Positions 26,602-38,768 are shown, numbered from the stretch's first letter. The stretch is DNA of 64,000 nt from Muraenolepis orangiensis (GCA_027704905.1 CM051002.1:1601719-1665718), one strand, 5' to 3'. The notes: generated by a model not told the origin, from the sequence alone. A program made the numbers and translations.

Positions 26602-29600
26602 TCAATGCAGTCCGTTGATGATGTGCAGGCCCCCAGGGGCCTTCTGGTCCTGGTTGTGCAGGGTGGGGGCCGCCTTGTCCTCCTCCGTCAGCTGGGCGTT
26701 CTTGCGGATCTCCTCCAGAGTGTAGTCCCGCAGGAGGGACCCGTTCTCAAAGACAGTCACCAGGAGGTCCTGTGGTGAGGAGAGAGAGAGAAAGAGAGAG
26801 AGAGAGATAGAAGTCAGGTTGCTAGATGTCGCCATGTGCAATACTAGTATACTCTACTATACAATTAACACTATATACTACCTTCTATATACTATAAACA
26901 GCACTTTACTATATAGACAATACAATAACAAGTACAATCAAAAGAAGAATAAAGTGTCTGATGGATGATACATTATATACATATGGTATCATCCATCAGG
27001 TTTCATATCTATAAGATAAGGGGGAGGGAAGGGAGAACTAATGTTGTGACTTTGCTGCCACCTACAGGTTAAAGAGGGATTGCCAAGGAGGTGGTGGAGA
27101 AGGAGGGTGTTTGGTTTTTAAAAAAGCATGCAGCAATGCAAAAAGAACAATGGTGTAAAATCCTGTTTTAGTTTGTAAACTACTATACATCCACTATCTA
27201 ACTATTGTTGTATCTACGATGGAACAATAGTACAAACTCTGAGCCCTGCTGACGACACCCTTTCACCATCAATGTCTTCAACGGCTTTGCACTGTAATCA
27301 TAACTCCCTACCTATAGCTATAGTTTACACATTTACTGTTTACATATTTACTGTTTACATACCTATATATATGTGTATATATATTTATATTTTAATACAA
27401 CTGCATACCCCTGCTCACTACCTGTTTATACTTACCTTGTATATATATATACCTATAATTATTATTAATATAATATATATATAATATAATATATTATTAA
27501 TATCTCATACCTACTCTACAAGTAATTGTATACCTTTTTTAGTAGTAGTTTTTCTCATAGACTGTTTTTACATATTTTACATATTATTAAACAACTGTAC
27601 ATTATATATTTCCATGCACTTTACTGCAACATTTGCAATCTGGTTACATGCCAAATTAATTTCGATGTACTGTACAATGACAATACATTTAATGGAATGT
27701 CGTTCCATTGCTAACCACATGCCTGGAGGAGATAAAGGTGTGGATGAAGCACTTGGCCCTCCACATCAGGTCCTTTCATCCTCCATCACCAGCATCACCT
27801 TCTCCGGTCAGAACATTTCACTCTCATCAACTGTTACCAATCTGGGTGTTCAAATGGATCCTCACCTGACCTTTGAGGCCCACATCAAATAAACATGCAA
27901 TACCTCCTTTTTTGGAATGTTTTTACCTCCGTCATGGAATATGGGGCAGAGGTTATGTTTTCACCCTGTCTGTTTGTTTGTCTGTAAGCAACATAACTCA
28001 AACTGATATGCACAGAATTTGACAAAACTTGGTGGTTGGAGGACATATGTGCCAAGGAACAGTTGATTCCGTTTGAGACTAATTAAACGTTATTTGACTT
28101 TCACATCCTTGTATTTATTAAGTAGGGAAGATTAAATAGGGAAGCCTATTTGCCGATACTCCTCGTACTTGTAGCAACCAGAGCCCAAAACACAGTTTTT
28201 TTATTTCATAGTTTTTCACTTCAAAAAGAAAGCAAAGGGAGACTCACCTCTTCAGGCTTGCCCGCACCGCTTTCCACGGTCTCCAGGAAGCCATCAGAGT
28301 TCCTCCTCAGGCAGAGACGGCCCTGCTTTGACCCCTTGGAAGGGTCCGTCACGGGCAGCTTGTACACGTCCATCTATCATAAGCCACAGAAAGAAGTCAA
28401 TGGAAATTAAAGTCGTTCCATAAAATGTGTACAGGATTTAGCGCCATCTGTAGCGGGGAGGTTGTAGATTTAAACCAACGGAATACCCCCTACCCCCCCC
28501 CAGTGACTTCATTGATAGACTCATCAATTGTAATTAGTAATTTAGTCAAATTGAGATAAACTATAGGTCTCAGCTTACGAGTGAGTCTGTACTGCATATT
28601 GGAGCAGAGTCAGAAGGTTACAATGTTTGCCGATTGGCACCAAAGAAGAACAATGATTGTTCTTGTACCAGCATGGCCAGAGTCTAGGGTATACCCCCTG
28701 GCCTCATGGTCCTAGTGCCCGCCCTGACGTACCCCCTGGCCTCATGGTCCTAGTGCCCGCCCTGACGTACCCCCTGGCCTCATGGTCCTAGTGCCCGCCC
28801 TGACGTACCCCCTGGCCTCATGGTCCTAGTGCCCGCCCTGACGTACCCCCTGGCCTCATGGTCCTAGTGCCCGCCCTGACGTACCCCCTGGCCTCATGGT
28901 CCTAGTGCCCGCCCTGACGTACCCCCTGGCCTCATGGTCCTAGTGCCCGCCCTGACGTACCCCCTGGCCTAGTGGTCCTAGTGCCCGCCCTGACGTACCC
29001 CCTGGCCTCATGGTCCTAGTGCCCGCCCTGACGTACCCCCTGGCCTAGTGGTCCTAGTGCCCGCCCTGACGTACCCCCTGGCCTAGTGGTCCTAGTGCCC
29101 GCCCTGACGTACCCCCTGGCCTAGTGGTCCTAGTGCCCGCCCTGACGTACCCCCTGGCCTAGTGGTCCTAGTGCCCGCCCTGACGTACCCCCTGGCCTAG
29201 TGGTCCTAGTGCCCGCCCTGACGTACCCCCTGGCCTAGTGGTCCTAGTGCCCGCCCTGACGTACCCCCTGGCCTAGTGGTCCTAGTGCCCGCCCTGACGT
29301 ACCCCCTGGCCTAGTGGTCCTAGTGCCCGCCCTGACGTACCCCCTGGCCTAGTGGTCCTAGTGCCCGCCCTGACGTACCCCCTGGCCTAGTGGTCCTAGT
29401 GCCCGCCCTGACGTACCCCCTGGCCTCATGGTCCTAGTGCCCGCCCTGACGTACCCCCTGGCCTAGTGGTCCTAGTGCCCGCCCTGACGTACCCCCTGGC
29501 CTCATGGTCCTAGTGCCCGCCCTGACGTACCCACTGGCCTAGTGGTCCTAGTGCCCGCCCTGACGTACCCCCTGGCCTCATGGTCCTAGTGCCCGCCCAG

Positions 29601-32581
29601 ATGAACACCTTGGCCTAGTGGTCCTAGTGCACACCGTGACGTACCCCTGGCCTCATGGTCCTAGTGCCCACCCTGACGTACCCCCTGGCCGTCGGTCTCC
29701 ACATAGCTGCATTTGAAGGCACAGTTGAGCGTGTCTCTGTTGAGCTTCTGCAGCAGGGCACTGCCACAGCCAAAAAACACGTTCTCCACACTCCAGCCCT
29801 CATCACGCAACTTCTTCAGGATCTGCAGAGGATAGAAAATCATGTCATGTTTCAGATAGGGCGCAGACAGACAAAACATTTGCAAACATGGCAACTTTTG
29901 CAATTTAATTTGGACACGTGATATGAATACATGACGAAAGAAGAACAAGGCAGTGTTTTGACCCGACCTGTTCAATAGAGCCCAGGTCGACGCCGTCTCC
30001 TTGGATGATGCGCAGGTACGGCGGCAGCACCTTGTAGCCCAGAGAGTTCTTTGTGGACCCAAAGCACTCCTCCAGGATCTGGAGCACCTGAAACATAGCC
30101 AAGCACTCTCGGTTCAGTGGCAACTAATGCTGGGACTTTGGACTTTATGCCGTCACACCCACATCTTATCTTATCCACCTCCATGCCTTATATCTTATGT
30201 TTTCCCTCCAACAATGCAGCGAGTTGAGCTCTACCGAGCAGATCCAGACGAGGGTGTGGCTCAGTACCTGGAGGAGGGTTTGGGTGGGGTCCCCGGAGTC
30301 CGGTCTGATTACCAGACAGGAGTCCTTGCTGCGCTCCATCACACGGTCCTTCAGCTGGTCCCCCCAGATGTGCTTACAGGCCTTGAAGATGTCGTAGCTG
30401 TCGCTGACCACCGACACCGGGCCGGTGGAGAACTGATCCAGCAGGTGCTCATAGGCCTCCTTCTCTCGGATTCTCCCCCAGGAAATGATTGTGCTTTGTT
30501 TAAAAACAAACAGAAACAAAAAATCAGATGTCAAATCATACCGTAGATCAGTGGTTCCCAAACTGGGGGCCGCGCCCCCTAGGTGGGGCCCGGAGTTATG
30601 ACAGAGGGCACGGCGAGGCTAAATATTAATGATGCAGTATCCTAAAGGTGACTTGTTCCTAACCCTTACCCTATTTCAATTAGCCGTTTCAGTTCTGTAT
30701 TAATTACAGACAATGTTTTAACTAAATTCTATAGGAGTGTGTCTGAGAGTGTCTTTACGTGGGTGCATGGAGGTGTGGGGGGCCTGACTTTTTTTTAATC
30801 TACAAAGGGGGGACCCTGTCACCGTAATTATGCGTACATGTGATGTTCCAATAAGATCATTGCTTTGCAAAAGATTATAATTGTGAGTAGTTATCTGCTG
30901 CCATTGACACAGTCAGCCGCTATCCGCTTCTTTAATAGATACATTTCATATACAACACTGCAGAGAGAGTGAGAGGGCATCACCCCCCCCGTGTCTCTGT
31001 ATAAACACACCTGTGTTCCGCTGCTGGGATGGAGAAGCCGGCCATGGGACAGCTGTAGAAGCTCTGGGCCATCAGCAGCCCGGCCACCGTGTCTGTGCTG
31101 CAGAAGTTGACCAGGTGAGCGGCTCCTCCTAAAGCTGCAGACTGGGGGAGCAGCAGAAGAACAGAGAGAGAGAGATACTGGAGATCAACTCAAGTCACCT
31201 GCCTATGCTCAGTAGGTCACGGCCCAACAAGTACACAAGCTGATTGCCACTGCAGATTGCACTACTATATGAAGTTACATAGATATATATATTAAAAAAA
31301 GAATGTAAGAATTTTTTTATTTTTACATCAAACATATATCAGTATATATTGTATGATACGTTTGAGACATGGGAGAGTGTGGTGCTGTGGGCAGACCTCC
31401 TGGGAGGACACTCCTCTGTAGCCAAAGTCGTGCAGCATGTACTCCAGGCCCGCGCTGCTCCCTGTGGAGGCCGTCAGGTGCTTGGCCAGGATCTTCTTGA
31501 ACTCCCTGGACACTGTGGCTACCGTGATGGGATACCACATCTGGACGAGCATTGTCTGTGGCCAGTGGAGAGATGGGTGTGAGTGGGTGTGTGTTTGGGT
31601 GAGGGGGAGTACAGTAGTACAGTTATTTTCCAAGCACATGCTAAATCATGACAAACTGTATGAATAAAACAGCTTCCGTCTATATACATATATACGTCCG
31701 ACGCTGGATCAAAGTCCACCACTAGCTCCTGTGAAATACTGATGTTGACCAGCAGGTGGCTCTGCCCACACAACCCCTACTACCACAATGGCTCTAGACT
31801 TGGTACTCTTCACTGACACTGCAAAGTCACCCAAGAGCAACACAGCTGACAATTTGTCCCCTTGAATGTATTTAAGTCACTTTGCTGCTCTTTCTTTATT
31901 TATTTATTTTATTGTATATATTATTTAAATTTTTATGTTGTTTTTGAGATTTATACTGCGGGAGGGAATGGGGAGTAAGCATTCCTATGTACTTGTTACA
32001 AAGGGCCAATAAGGAACATCGATGTCCTCCCTATAAATGAAAGGACACGTTTCATGTCTTCATGAAAAGGCGCAGCTAACCCAAAGCTCCCCACAATATT
32101 GGTATTTCACTTCTACCTACGCAGTGTACCCCCGTTGACACATTTGCATGCAGTAAAGCAGTAAACTTCATTCACATCAACCCATGATTGTAACTGTACC
32201 TCTATGTAGTTGGTGAGCCAGAAAAAGGCGGGGTCTGTGTTCTCCACCGTGAAGAGCACGTTTCCCCGGGGAACGATCTGCCCCTCTGGGATGGCTTTGA
32301 TCCGGATGGGAAGATAGCCGTCATATTTCTGAGAAAGCACCATCACGTACACAAGACTCAGATCAGAGATTCAGACTACATTCAAAGTTGTTATTGTCAT
32401 TGCACTGCAGCACAAGTACAGTACAGCGAAAATAAGTTGGCCATCTAACCAGAGAGAGCAAATGTAACAGTGAAGTGCCTGGTAATATACCATGTACAGT
32501 GGTTAAGTAAGATGTAAAAACAGTCTACTAGGTATAATAAAAACTGGTGTGTATACAGCATTTTTAGTAGGTATGAGATAT

Positions 32582-32657
<76 letters not shown>

Positions 32658-33901
32658 CGTACGGTGGTCAGAAAATTAGCTAAGTAATAGAACAGGTCCT
32701 TAACAGCCATTCCCATCCCACTCAGCATTGTGTCTCTTACGACAAGCACACACTGTACACACCTATAGACACAGTATTTGTTAAAGAGGAGAGTCCAATA
32801 ATTGCTATGGTTCTTTGAATCAATGTCCGAATTATTTATTATTCATTATAATTTTTGGATTTACTGCAGAGTATAGTTGAATTACACAGAACCTTGACCA
32901 AGCTAAAATGATGCGGTGGGAAGTGGATGTCTGGATGCAGATTCAAACCATGTACCAGCAGGTCCATGTATACAGAACCACGGGTCGAGACGCACTCACC
33001 TCTAGTATGTTCCTCCAGCCGTCTTCATCGAACACCGTCTGACGGAAATGCATCTGGTAGAACACCTTGGCCTGCTGGATCTTCTCCTCCGTAACCACGG
33101 GGCCTGGAGTCAAGGCATATCAAATGAGAGATTCCGATTCATAATGTAACTACAATGACTGAGGGGACAGTCATCGTTTTTCATCATTTCATTCATCTAT
33201 CATCAATTGAAAGTGGGAGTCCTCAAAGACAAGAGAGAGGACATTTGGTTATATTCAGAGAATATTGATATATTATATATATGTATATGGTATATATATA
33301 TATATGGTTGTGTCAAGTGTTTCTCCGCACTCCCTTGAATAATATATGGTTTCATAAATGTTGGCAATTTTTACATACAGAGAGCGAGCGCAAGTGACGG
33401 CAAGAAATGCATGTGTGCGCCTGCAGTCGTTTATGTCCATAGAAACATTCAATGCTTTTGTCCTTTCACAAATGATTTCCTCTCAAACTTCAGTGCTCCA
33501 AATCACATAGTAGGCTAATCTTTGGTATGCAAAAATCTGAAGTGACCCCATACAATGTTTTGGATGGTATCAGTTAAGTTTGATAAGTATGAATTTCTTT
33601 GCTCTATTTCTGTTAAATATTAATGTAGCCTAAAACCATACAGCGCCTGGTGAACTAGTGCAGTCTCCCCCTGACTCCTCCTTCATGAAGCTCATAGATC
33701 TGTACTGTACGTCACGTACGGATACATGCATCTGATTAATTACTCCACAGCTAATTCATCAAAAGGTTGGGAATAAGAAGCGTATTTTGTCTTCTTTTTT
33801 TATAGAATAATCATGTTCCTCTTTGTATTCCTATTGCAAATAATGTTTTTATCAGGCACAGGTTTAAATAAAAACACTAACTAGGTAGACTTAGTAATAA
33901 C

Positions 33902-33937
<36 letters not shown>

Positions 33938-36854
33938 GACAATGTGGTGTGAAGTAGGGTCATTATTATTTGGAGTAAGGCTATATTAGAGGATGTGGTA
34001 AATGTACCTGTAAGGTACTTCTTCAGCAGGTACTGGAGCCCAAAGAACACCACCTCACTGAACGGGGAACCCTTCTTGCACCGGCATTCAAAGTAGGAAT
34101 ATATTTTGTTGATGTTTGCAGGGTACTGTTTGTAGTGAGTGATCTGGAAGACAAAGGATAAGAGAGAGGATGGTTAGCAAGGTATTCTCTGCCCCATAGA
34201 AAGATCATGAAGAAAGGTCATTCGACGTGCTTTACAAAAGGAAGAAATCAAACTTAAACTCAATCAATTATATAATAAAAACAAGAATAGGAGACATGTA
34301 AAATACAAGAAAACTAAAATAAATGTTTTAATTGAATACTAATAAAAAATACAAAATATAGCATAAGATGTAGATATACATTTCTAATCAAATTTTCTAA
34401 TCAAAAGCTAACATTGCAAACATATATGTTTTGAGTCCTGATGTAAAAGAGCAACGTGTTGTTCCACCATCCCTGGGAACAGTGAGCAGGCCGGGCTCTA
34501 GTGGGCTCCTAACACACACACACGCAGATCACAGATGTATTCTGGTCCTAACCCGTTTAGGGTTTTATACAATACTAGTCATATTTTGAACTAAATGATC
34601 TGAGAGCCAGAACAGGGAGCCAGTGCAGTGATCTTAGCACTGGAGTAGGATGGTACTTGACATATTTATTGGATGGGAAAGATATATATGGGTTTGAGGG
34701 TCGTTATGTCCTCGTTTGTGTTATACTGTTTTAGACCAAGCTCTGTAATCATGGGATGCAAGTCAGAGCAGATGAAGAAAACAAAGACCTAATCCTATTG
34801 ACCTGGTAGGTCTCCCGATGCTAAACTGAGGGGAAACCTCCCTGTAGGCTTTGTATGGTAACTAAACACGCCAGATCTCAGTTAAATACAATCCTCTACA
34901 ACTATTGATCTAAGTCTCAACATGATTGGCTTGAATCCACACATTGCTTCAGAAAACGTAGTTTACACAAGATAGTTAACTATCTTTTGTACACTGTAGA
35001 CCAAATGTGAAGTAGCACTGTAACACTCAACCCTCTAGTTAACAGAAAATTATTTATATATCAACAATTCAAATAGTCCATAGTTTTCATAATTGTCATG
35101 CATGTGTTGCTCATAGCTTCTGTGTCCATTGGATGTACTTTTGACATTCACTATTGTGTATGACGTGATGAAGACATTTTACAAGCTAACTTGACAACCG
35201 TGGTTCTGTGATGAGATAAAGGTGATTCGATGTATATGGCTTTCTAATCTCCCTAACCCCACCTCAAGGCGATCTTAAGGTCTAACTGTTAGCGTAAGTA
35301 GTGGTAAGGTTCATTCAACCGGTCGGTGAGTCACCTACACTCTACAGTTTTGTTTTCCCTGACTTGATTTTGGTGAACCATTACACACACACGGCCCGGT
35401 TGCCGGTTCCGCAGCATCCGTACAAGAACTACCAGGTTTAAGGACAGTTTTTATCCACAGGCAGTGCACCTACTGAACTGCTAGGAGTGCTGCCACTATC
35501 ATAACATAGTATAGAACATATCATAAATAGTATATAGTGTTATTTTATAGTATAGTATAGTTTAGTATAGTATTGTTGTAGGAAATTCAATACTGCGGTA
35601 GGGAATGAGGAATAAGCATTCCATTGTACTTGTTGCAAATGGCAATAAAAAAGTTATTGAATCATCTATCTGCCATTAAGAGTAATAAGAGTGTTTACAG
35701 CGGTGTGGATTTCTAGATTTGTATTTGTAAAAGTGGAATGCTCCCCATTCACTCCCGCAGTACGAATTTTAACCACTTAACTTAATCACTATACTATACA
35801 AATACTGTACACAAATACCGTAACAATAAAAAGAACACTAAAGTGACTGGATGGATGCTATATACATATGGTGAATTGTGCAAAAAGCATTTAAAAAGCA
35901 TTTAAAGTGCCAGTAGTGCAGAAGCATCATGAATACAGTGCAGCACAGCGTAGACACTGTAATCACTCCAGAAAATCCAGCAAAAGTATGATATTGTAAT
36001 ATAATATAGGATGACAATGTTATGATAGTAGCAGCAGCAGTCCTAGCAGTTCAATAGGCGCACTGGCTGGTGATAAAAACTGTGCTTGAACCTGGTAGTC
36101 CTTGAACCTGGTAGTCCTTGAACCTGGTAGTCCTTGAACCTGGTAGTCCTTGAACCTGGTACGGATGCTGAGGAAACCAACGACCGGATCGTAGTAGAAG
36201 AGTTAGTGGAGTCTAGGAGGACTTTATACTGGCATGGTCTCCACAACCTCCCAACAACATGATGATGTTATGAGAGACACGTCCGTGGTTCTGGTCCCGC
36301 TCAAAGGTCAGCCGGTCGCCACCGGGACCCTGTTGGGTTACAAAGGGGAACCAAAAGGGTAGCTCCTACCGATCGATGGGACTGATCGGTAGGACTGATA
36401 CCAGTACCCTCACTTCTTATAAAACGAAAGTCAGCTTCTCGGAATCGCTCTTCATTGAGTCATCAATCAATGAGTCATTTTAGTCAAAAGTAGTAAATAA
36501 TCGTTCTATAGTTTGGAATGCGGTTGAATGTTTTTTTACAAACAATAACTTTTTCAGAACGAAAACGACTTTGTTTCTTCGTGTTAAAGTGTCTTTGATA
36601 GGTTGGCCAGACTCCCATTTAATAACGTTTATTAGTGTTAAAGTGTGTTCGATACTAGGAGTTTCGACGGGGTCCCATTCACACAACACAACTCGTCCGC
36701 TAAATCAACCGCGAATATGATCGATATCGAACCATGAGAATACCAGAGGATAACAGAGAATACCCGACAACCCACGTCATACTCGGTAAAGGAATCTTTA
36801 ACTCACCTTGTACGAATCTGTCGCTAGTAACAAATTAAAATCATGTGCTGCCAT
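26602..36854 (-). CDS. nampt: Nicotinamide phosphoribosyltransferase-like (NAMPT), complete
   Basis: This is the rate-limiting enzyme of NAD salvage; it joins nicotinamide and PRPP to give NMN and works as a dimer. Eleven in-phase exons, in transcript order: 36854-36807, 34143-34008, 33103-33000, 32328-32200, 31555-31397, 31141-31011, 30493-30268, 30087-29968, 29822-29682, 28373-28248 and 26769-26602 (stop 26604-26602). They total 1488 nt, or 495 aa; human is 491. Conserved: ATDSYK (Tyr15), HDFGYRGVSSQE (Phe183, Arg186), Asp209 in STDTVAG, PAAEHS with catalytic His235, IRPDSG (Arg299, Asp301), QGDGVD, Arg380. Differences from the human enzyme, as I remember it: the loop after ECR is about 7 aa shorter, FGSGGG is FGCGSA (370-373), and the tail is about 20 aa longer and unrelated. 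These suggest a divergent teleost paralogue rather than the canonical one. Exon 9 ends at the edge of a 38-bp minisatellite. Confidence 0.93.
27290..27680 (+). repeat. LINE 3'-UTR fragment (family Y)
   Basis: The segment contains TTACATGCCAAATTAATTTC, GTACTGTACAATGACAATAC and an upstream AT-rich part with TTTACTGCAACATTTGCAAT, which match the reverse copies near 17.05 and 32.4 kb. It lies in nampt intron 10. Confidence 0.6.
27690..27915 (+). repeat. Jockey/L2-type LINE RT fragment
   Basis: The plus strand encodes FSGQNISLSSTVTNLGVQMD and PHLTFEAHIK before a stop. The last part overlaps the start of the fragment at 25066, so the two copies belong to one family and are truncated at different points. 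Confidence 0.65.
28692..29690. repeat. 38-bp minisatellite, about 26 copies, abutting nampt exon 9
   Basis: Each unit contains GTACCCCCTGGCCT followed by (CA/AG)TGGTCCTAGTGCCC and GCCCTGAC. Two main variants (CTCATGG and CTAGTGG) are interspersed, and the units nearest exon 9 are the most diverged. The right end of the array is exon 9 itself. On the minus strand the exon 9 donor reads GGCCAGGGG/GTACGTCAGGG, and the same string recurs in almost every unit. Confidence 0.97.
30549..30610. repeat. hAT-type terminal repeat remnant
   Basis: CAGTGGTTCCCAAACTGGGG is the classic terminus of Charlie-like hAT elements, followed by GGCCGCGCCCCCTAGG. I see no matching right end with an 8-bp duplication, although a G-rich stretch near 30785-30815 could be its decayed partner. 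It lies in nampt intron 6. Confidence 0.5.
31855..32035 (+). repeat. LINE 3'-UTR fragment (family X)
   Basis: ACTGCGGGAGGGAATGGGGA, GTAAGCATTCCTATGTACTT and a following CCAATAAGGA match the other family X tails. It is 5'-truncated in nampt intron 4. Confidence 0.7.
32385..32560 (-). repeat. LINE 3'-UTR fragment (family Y)
   Basis: ATTGTCATTGCACTGCAGCA, CATCTAACCAGAGAGAGCAA and CAGTCTACTAGGTATAATAA match the copies at 16.4 and 17.1 kb. An (TA)n run at about 32585-32654 follows. Confidence 0.65.
32585..32654. repeat. (TA)n microsatellite
   Basis: About 34 uninterrupted TA units in nampt intron 3. Confidence 0.97.
33104..34007. other. nampt intron 2, no feature beyond short repeats
   Basis: The intron is AT-rich, with an interrupted (TA)n stretch near 33270-33305 and an (AAT)n run near 33899-33934. 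No RNA gene or coding frame was recognised. Confidence 0.5.
35395..35660 (+). repeat. LINE 3' fragment (family X), forward
   Basis: The fragment contains CTGAACTGCTAGGAGTGCTG, ATACTGCGGTAGGGAATGAG and AAGCATTCCATTGTACTTGT, then AATAAAAAAG. It lies tail to tail with a reverse copy starting about 35740, in nampt intron 1. Confidence 0.7.
35740..36250 (-). repeat. LINE 3' fragment (family X), reverse, with 17-bp repeats
   Basis: GAATGCTCCCCATTCACTCC, then GTGCCAGTAGTGCAGAAGCA and GCACTGGCTGGTGATAAAAA match the copy at 77-453. Inside it, at 36087-36160, CTTGAACCTGGTAGTC-type units of 17 bp are repeated five times, a local expansion not seen in the other copies. Confidence 0.75.
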
Positions 36855-37490
36855 TGTTATATGAATGAACTACTTTGACTTCTTCATGTAACCTCTCTTA
36901 ACCTCCTCCTCCTCGTCGTCGTGTGTTAGCAGTTAGCAATAAGTCACAGATCGGACGGTCTTCGACGGTCACTTGAAGCCACTGGTTCAGGTCAAACTTG
37001 CCAAGGAAACTTCTTTCGGTTTTGACTCCTTATGCTAAAAACGAAAGTCAAGCAAACTATAAAAAAAAATTGTTTCGACCCGGGATTGTAAAAGGGGCGG
37101 GGCCTGTCCTATCTACGACCGCGCCCCCTCACGCGTCACGGCCGCCGCCGCCCCCCCCCCCTCCTCGACGCGTCACTGCCTCGACGCGTCACCCGTTGCC
37201 CCCGCCCCCTCGGCGCGTCACTGCCTCGACGCGTCACCCGTTGCCCCCGCCCCCTCGACGCGTCACCACCTCGACGCGTCACCCGTCGTTCCCGCCCCCT
37301 CTGACGCGTCACCGTCGCCCACCGTTTTTTTCGATCCGGGTTTGTAAAAGGGGCGGGGCCTATCCTGTCTACGACCGCGCCCCCTCTGCGTCACCACCGC
37401 CCCTCAGCGCGTCACCGCCGTCGTCCCCGCCCCCTCAACGCGTCACCGTCACCGTCGCCCCGCCCCCCGACGCGTCATCTGTGGAAAAAA
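36855..37490 (-). promoter_or_regulatory. nampt promoter region with GC-box and CGTCA repeat array
   Basis: Directly upstream of the nampt start (to the right, since the gene is on the minus strand) lies a C-rich, CpG-dense stretch. Its core, 37075-37480, contains about a dozen CGCGTCAC/T copies spaced by Pro-rich C runs. It also has two near-identical 60-bp blocks (37077-37130 and 37328-37385), each with AAAAGGGGCGGGGCCT and TACGACCGCGCCCCCT. GGGCGG is an Sp1 box and CGTCA is a CRE half site; one full palindrome TGACGCGTCA occurs near 37301. No TATA box is evident. The promoter role is inferred from position and CpG content. Confidence 0.6.
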
Positions 37491-37734
37491 GAGACTGTAG
37501 GGCTGTAGCAGTAAGTGACGTGAACGACTGGTAGGGGTACTTGAAACACTGATAAAAATGGGTCTCTTTTTCACGGTATTAATATTGTGTTTTTATATTT
37601 AATATTGTGAACAATTGTAAAAATAATTCCACCTTCATGAAATGCACTTAATCTGAATACCACCTTAATTCCATTAAGCATGTTTGAATACTAGTAGTAG
37701 TACTTTTGAAAAAACAAACAAACAAAACATGTAC

Positions 37735-37905
37735 ATATCATTTAAGTCACTTTGCTGCTCTTTCTTTCTTTTTTTTATTTTATTGTACATATTATTAAAA
37801 ATGTTATGGTGTTTTTGAGATTTATACTGTGGGAGGGAATGGGGAGCAATGAATTCCATTCTTACTTGTTACAAATGGCCAATAAAAATCTTGTATCTTG
37901 TAGTA
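37735..37905 (+). repeat. LINE 3'-UTR fragment (family X)
   Basis: GTGGGAGGGAATGGGGAGCA, CTTGTTACAAATGGCCAATA and terminal CTTGTATCTTGTA make this a 3' end with its tail intact. Confidence 0.7.
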
Positions 37906-38669
37906 TTTCCGTGAATTCTTCCAATGAAAGCACATCACATTTACATTTACATTTAGGACATTTGGCAGACGCTTTTATCCAAAGCGAGGAGTACATTAGT
38001 TGAAGCAGACAATAGCATAACGCTGAGGTACGCAAACATAAAAATAGAGCAGTTCACAAGCATTCATATTAACAAGATGAATAACACAATTTCGTACTGC
38101 CAGGTCACCTGCTTAAGTAGCTGTGATAAGAGCGTGTTATCAACATTAAGGATATACACTTGCTAGAATATACAACATACTGAGAGCTATTAATGTCAGG
38201 ACTTAAGCAAGTTAGGGCTTCACAAAGGAGAAGGAGGGTTCAAGGAGAGTCCAGGTGGACTCTGAACAGGTGGGTCTTGAGTCTCTTGCGGAAGCTGGCG
38301 AGGGACTCTGCCGTCCTGACATGAGACGGGAGTTCATTCCACCACTGTGGAGCCAGAGCCCTGAAGAGCTGGGTCTTGGTGCGATGCTTGGTTGTTTTCA
38401 GTGAAGGTCGAACAAGTCGCCTGGCAGAAGTTGAGCGGAGCGCTCTGGCTGGGATGTAGGGCTTGACCAACGTTTGGAGCAGGGTTTCCGTTAGCCGGTA
38501 TTTACCGGTTTTTAGCTTGTAAAAATGATAAAAAAAACGGTAATTTAAAAACCTGCCGGTCAAAATGTCCGGTAATAATGTTCGGTTTTGGTCATGAAGT
38601 GACCGAATGAAGTGACCATTCAGCTGCCGCTCCTCTCATGACGTCACGCGCGCCCGATGAGATGCAGGT

Positions 38670-38768
38670 GCAGTGATGGCCGCTCCACGGCTATGGGGCT
38701 TTATTGTTAGCGCTCCACGGCTATGGGGCTTTAATGTTAGCGCTCCACGGCTATGGGGCTTTAATGTT
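38670..38768. repeat. 30-bp tandem repeat, 3 copies, inside the hAT element
   Basis: GCTCCACGGCTATGGGGCTT plus TA(A/T)TGTTAGC is repeated three times. Each unit is a multiple of three and keeps a frame open (ALHGYGALML). Confidence 0.9.

Noticed and set aside
28692..29690. CRISPR-like regular repeats
   Set aside because: Units are directly adjacent with no unique spacers and the genome is eukaryotic; it is a minisatellite. The same applies to 24030-24745 and 49952-50693.
36998..37534. 178-aa Pro-rich frame upstream of nampt
   Set aside because: It translates the CpG-rich promoter array; composition and repeats explain the open frame.
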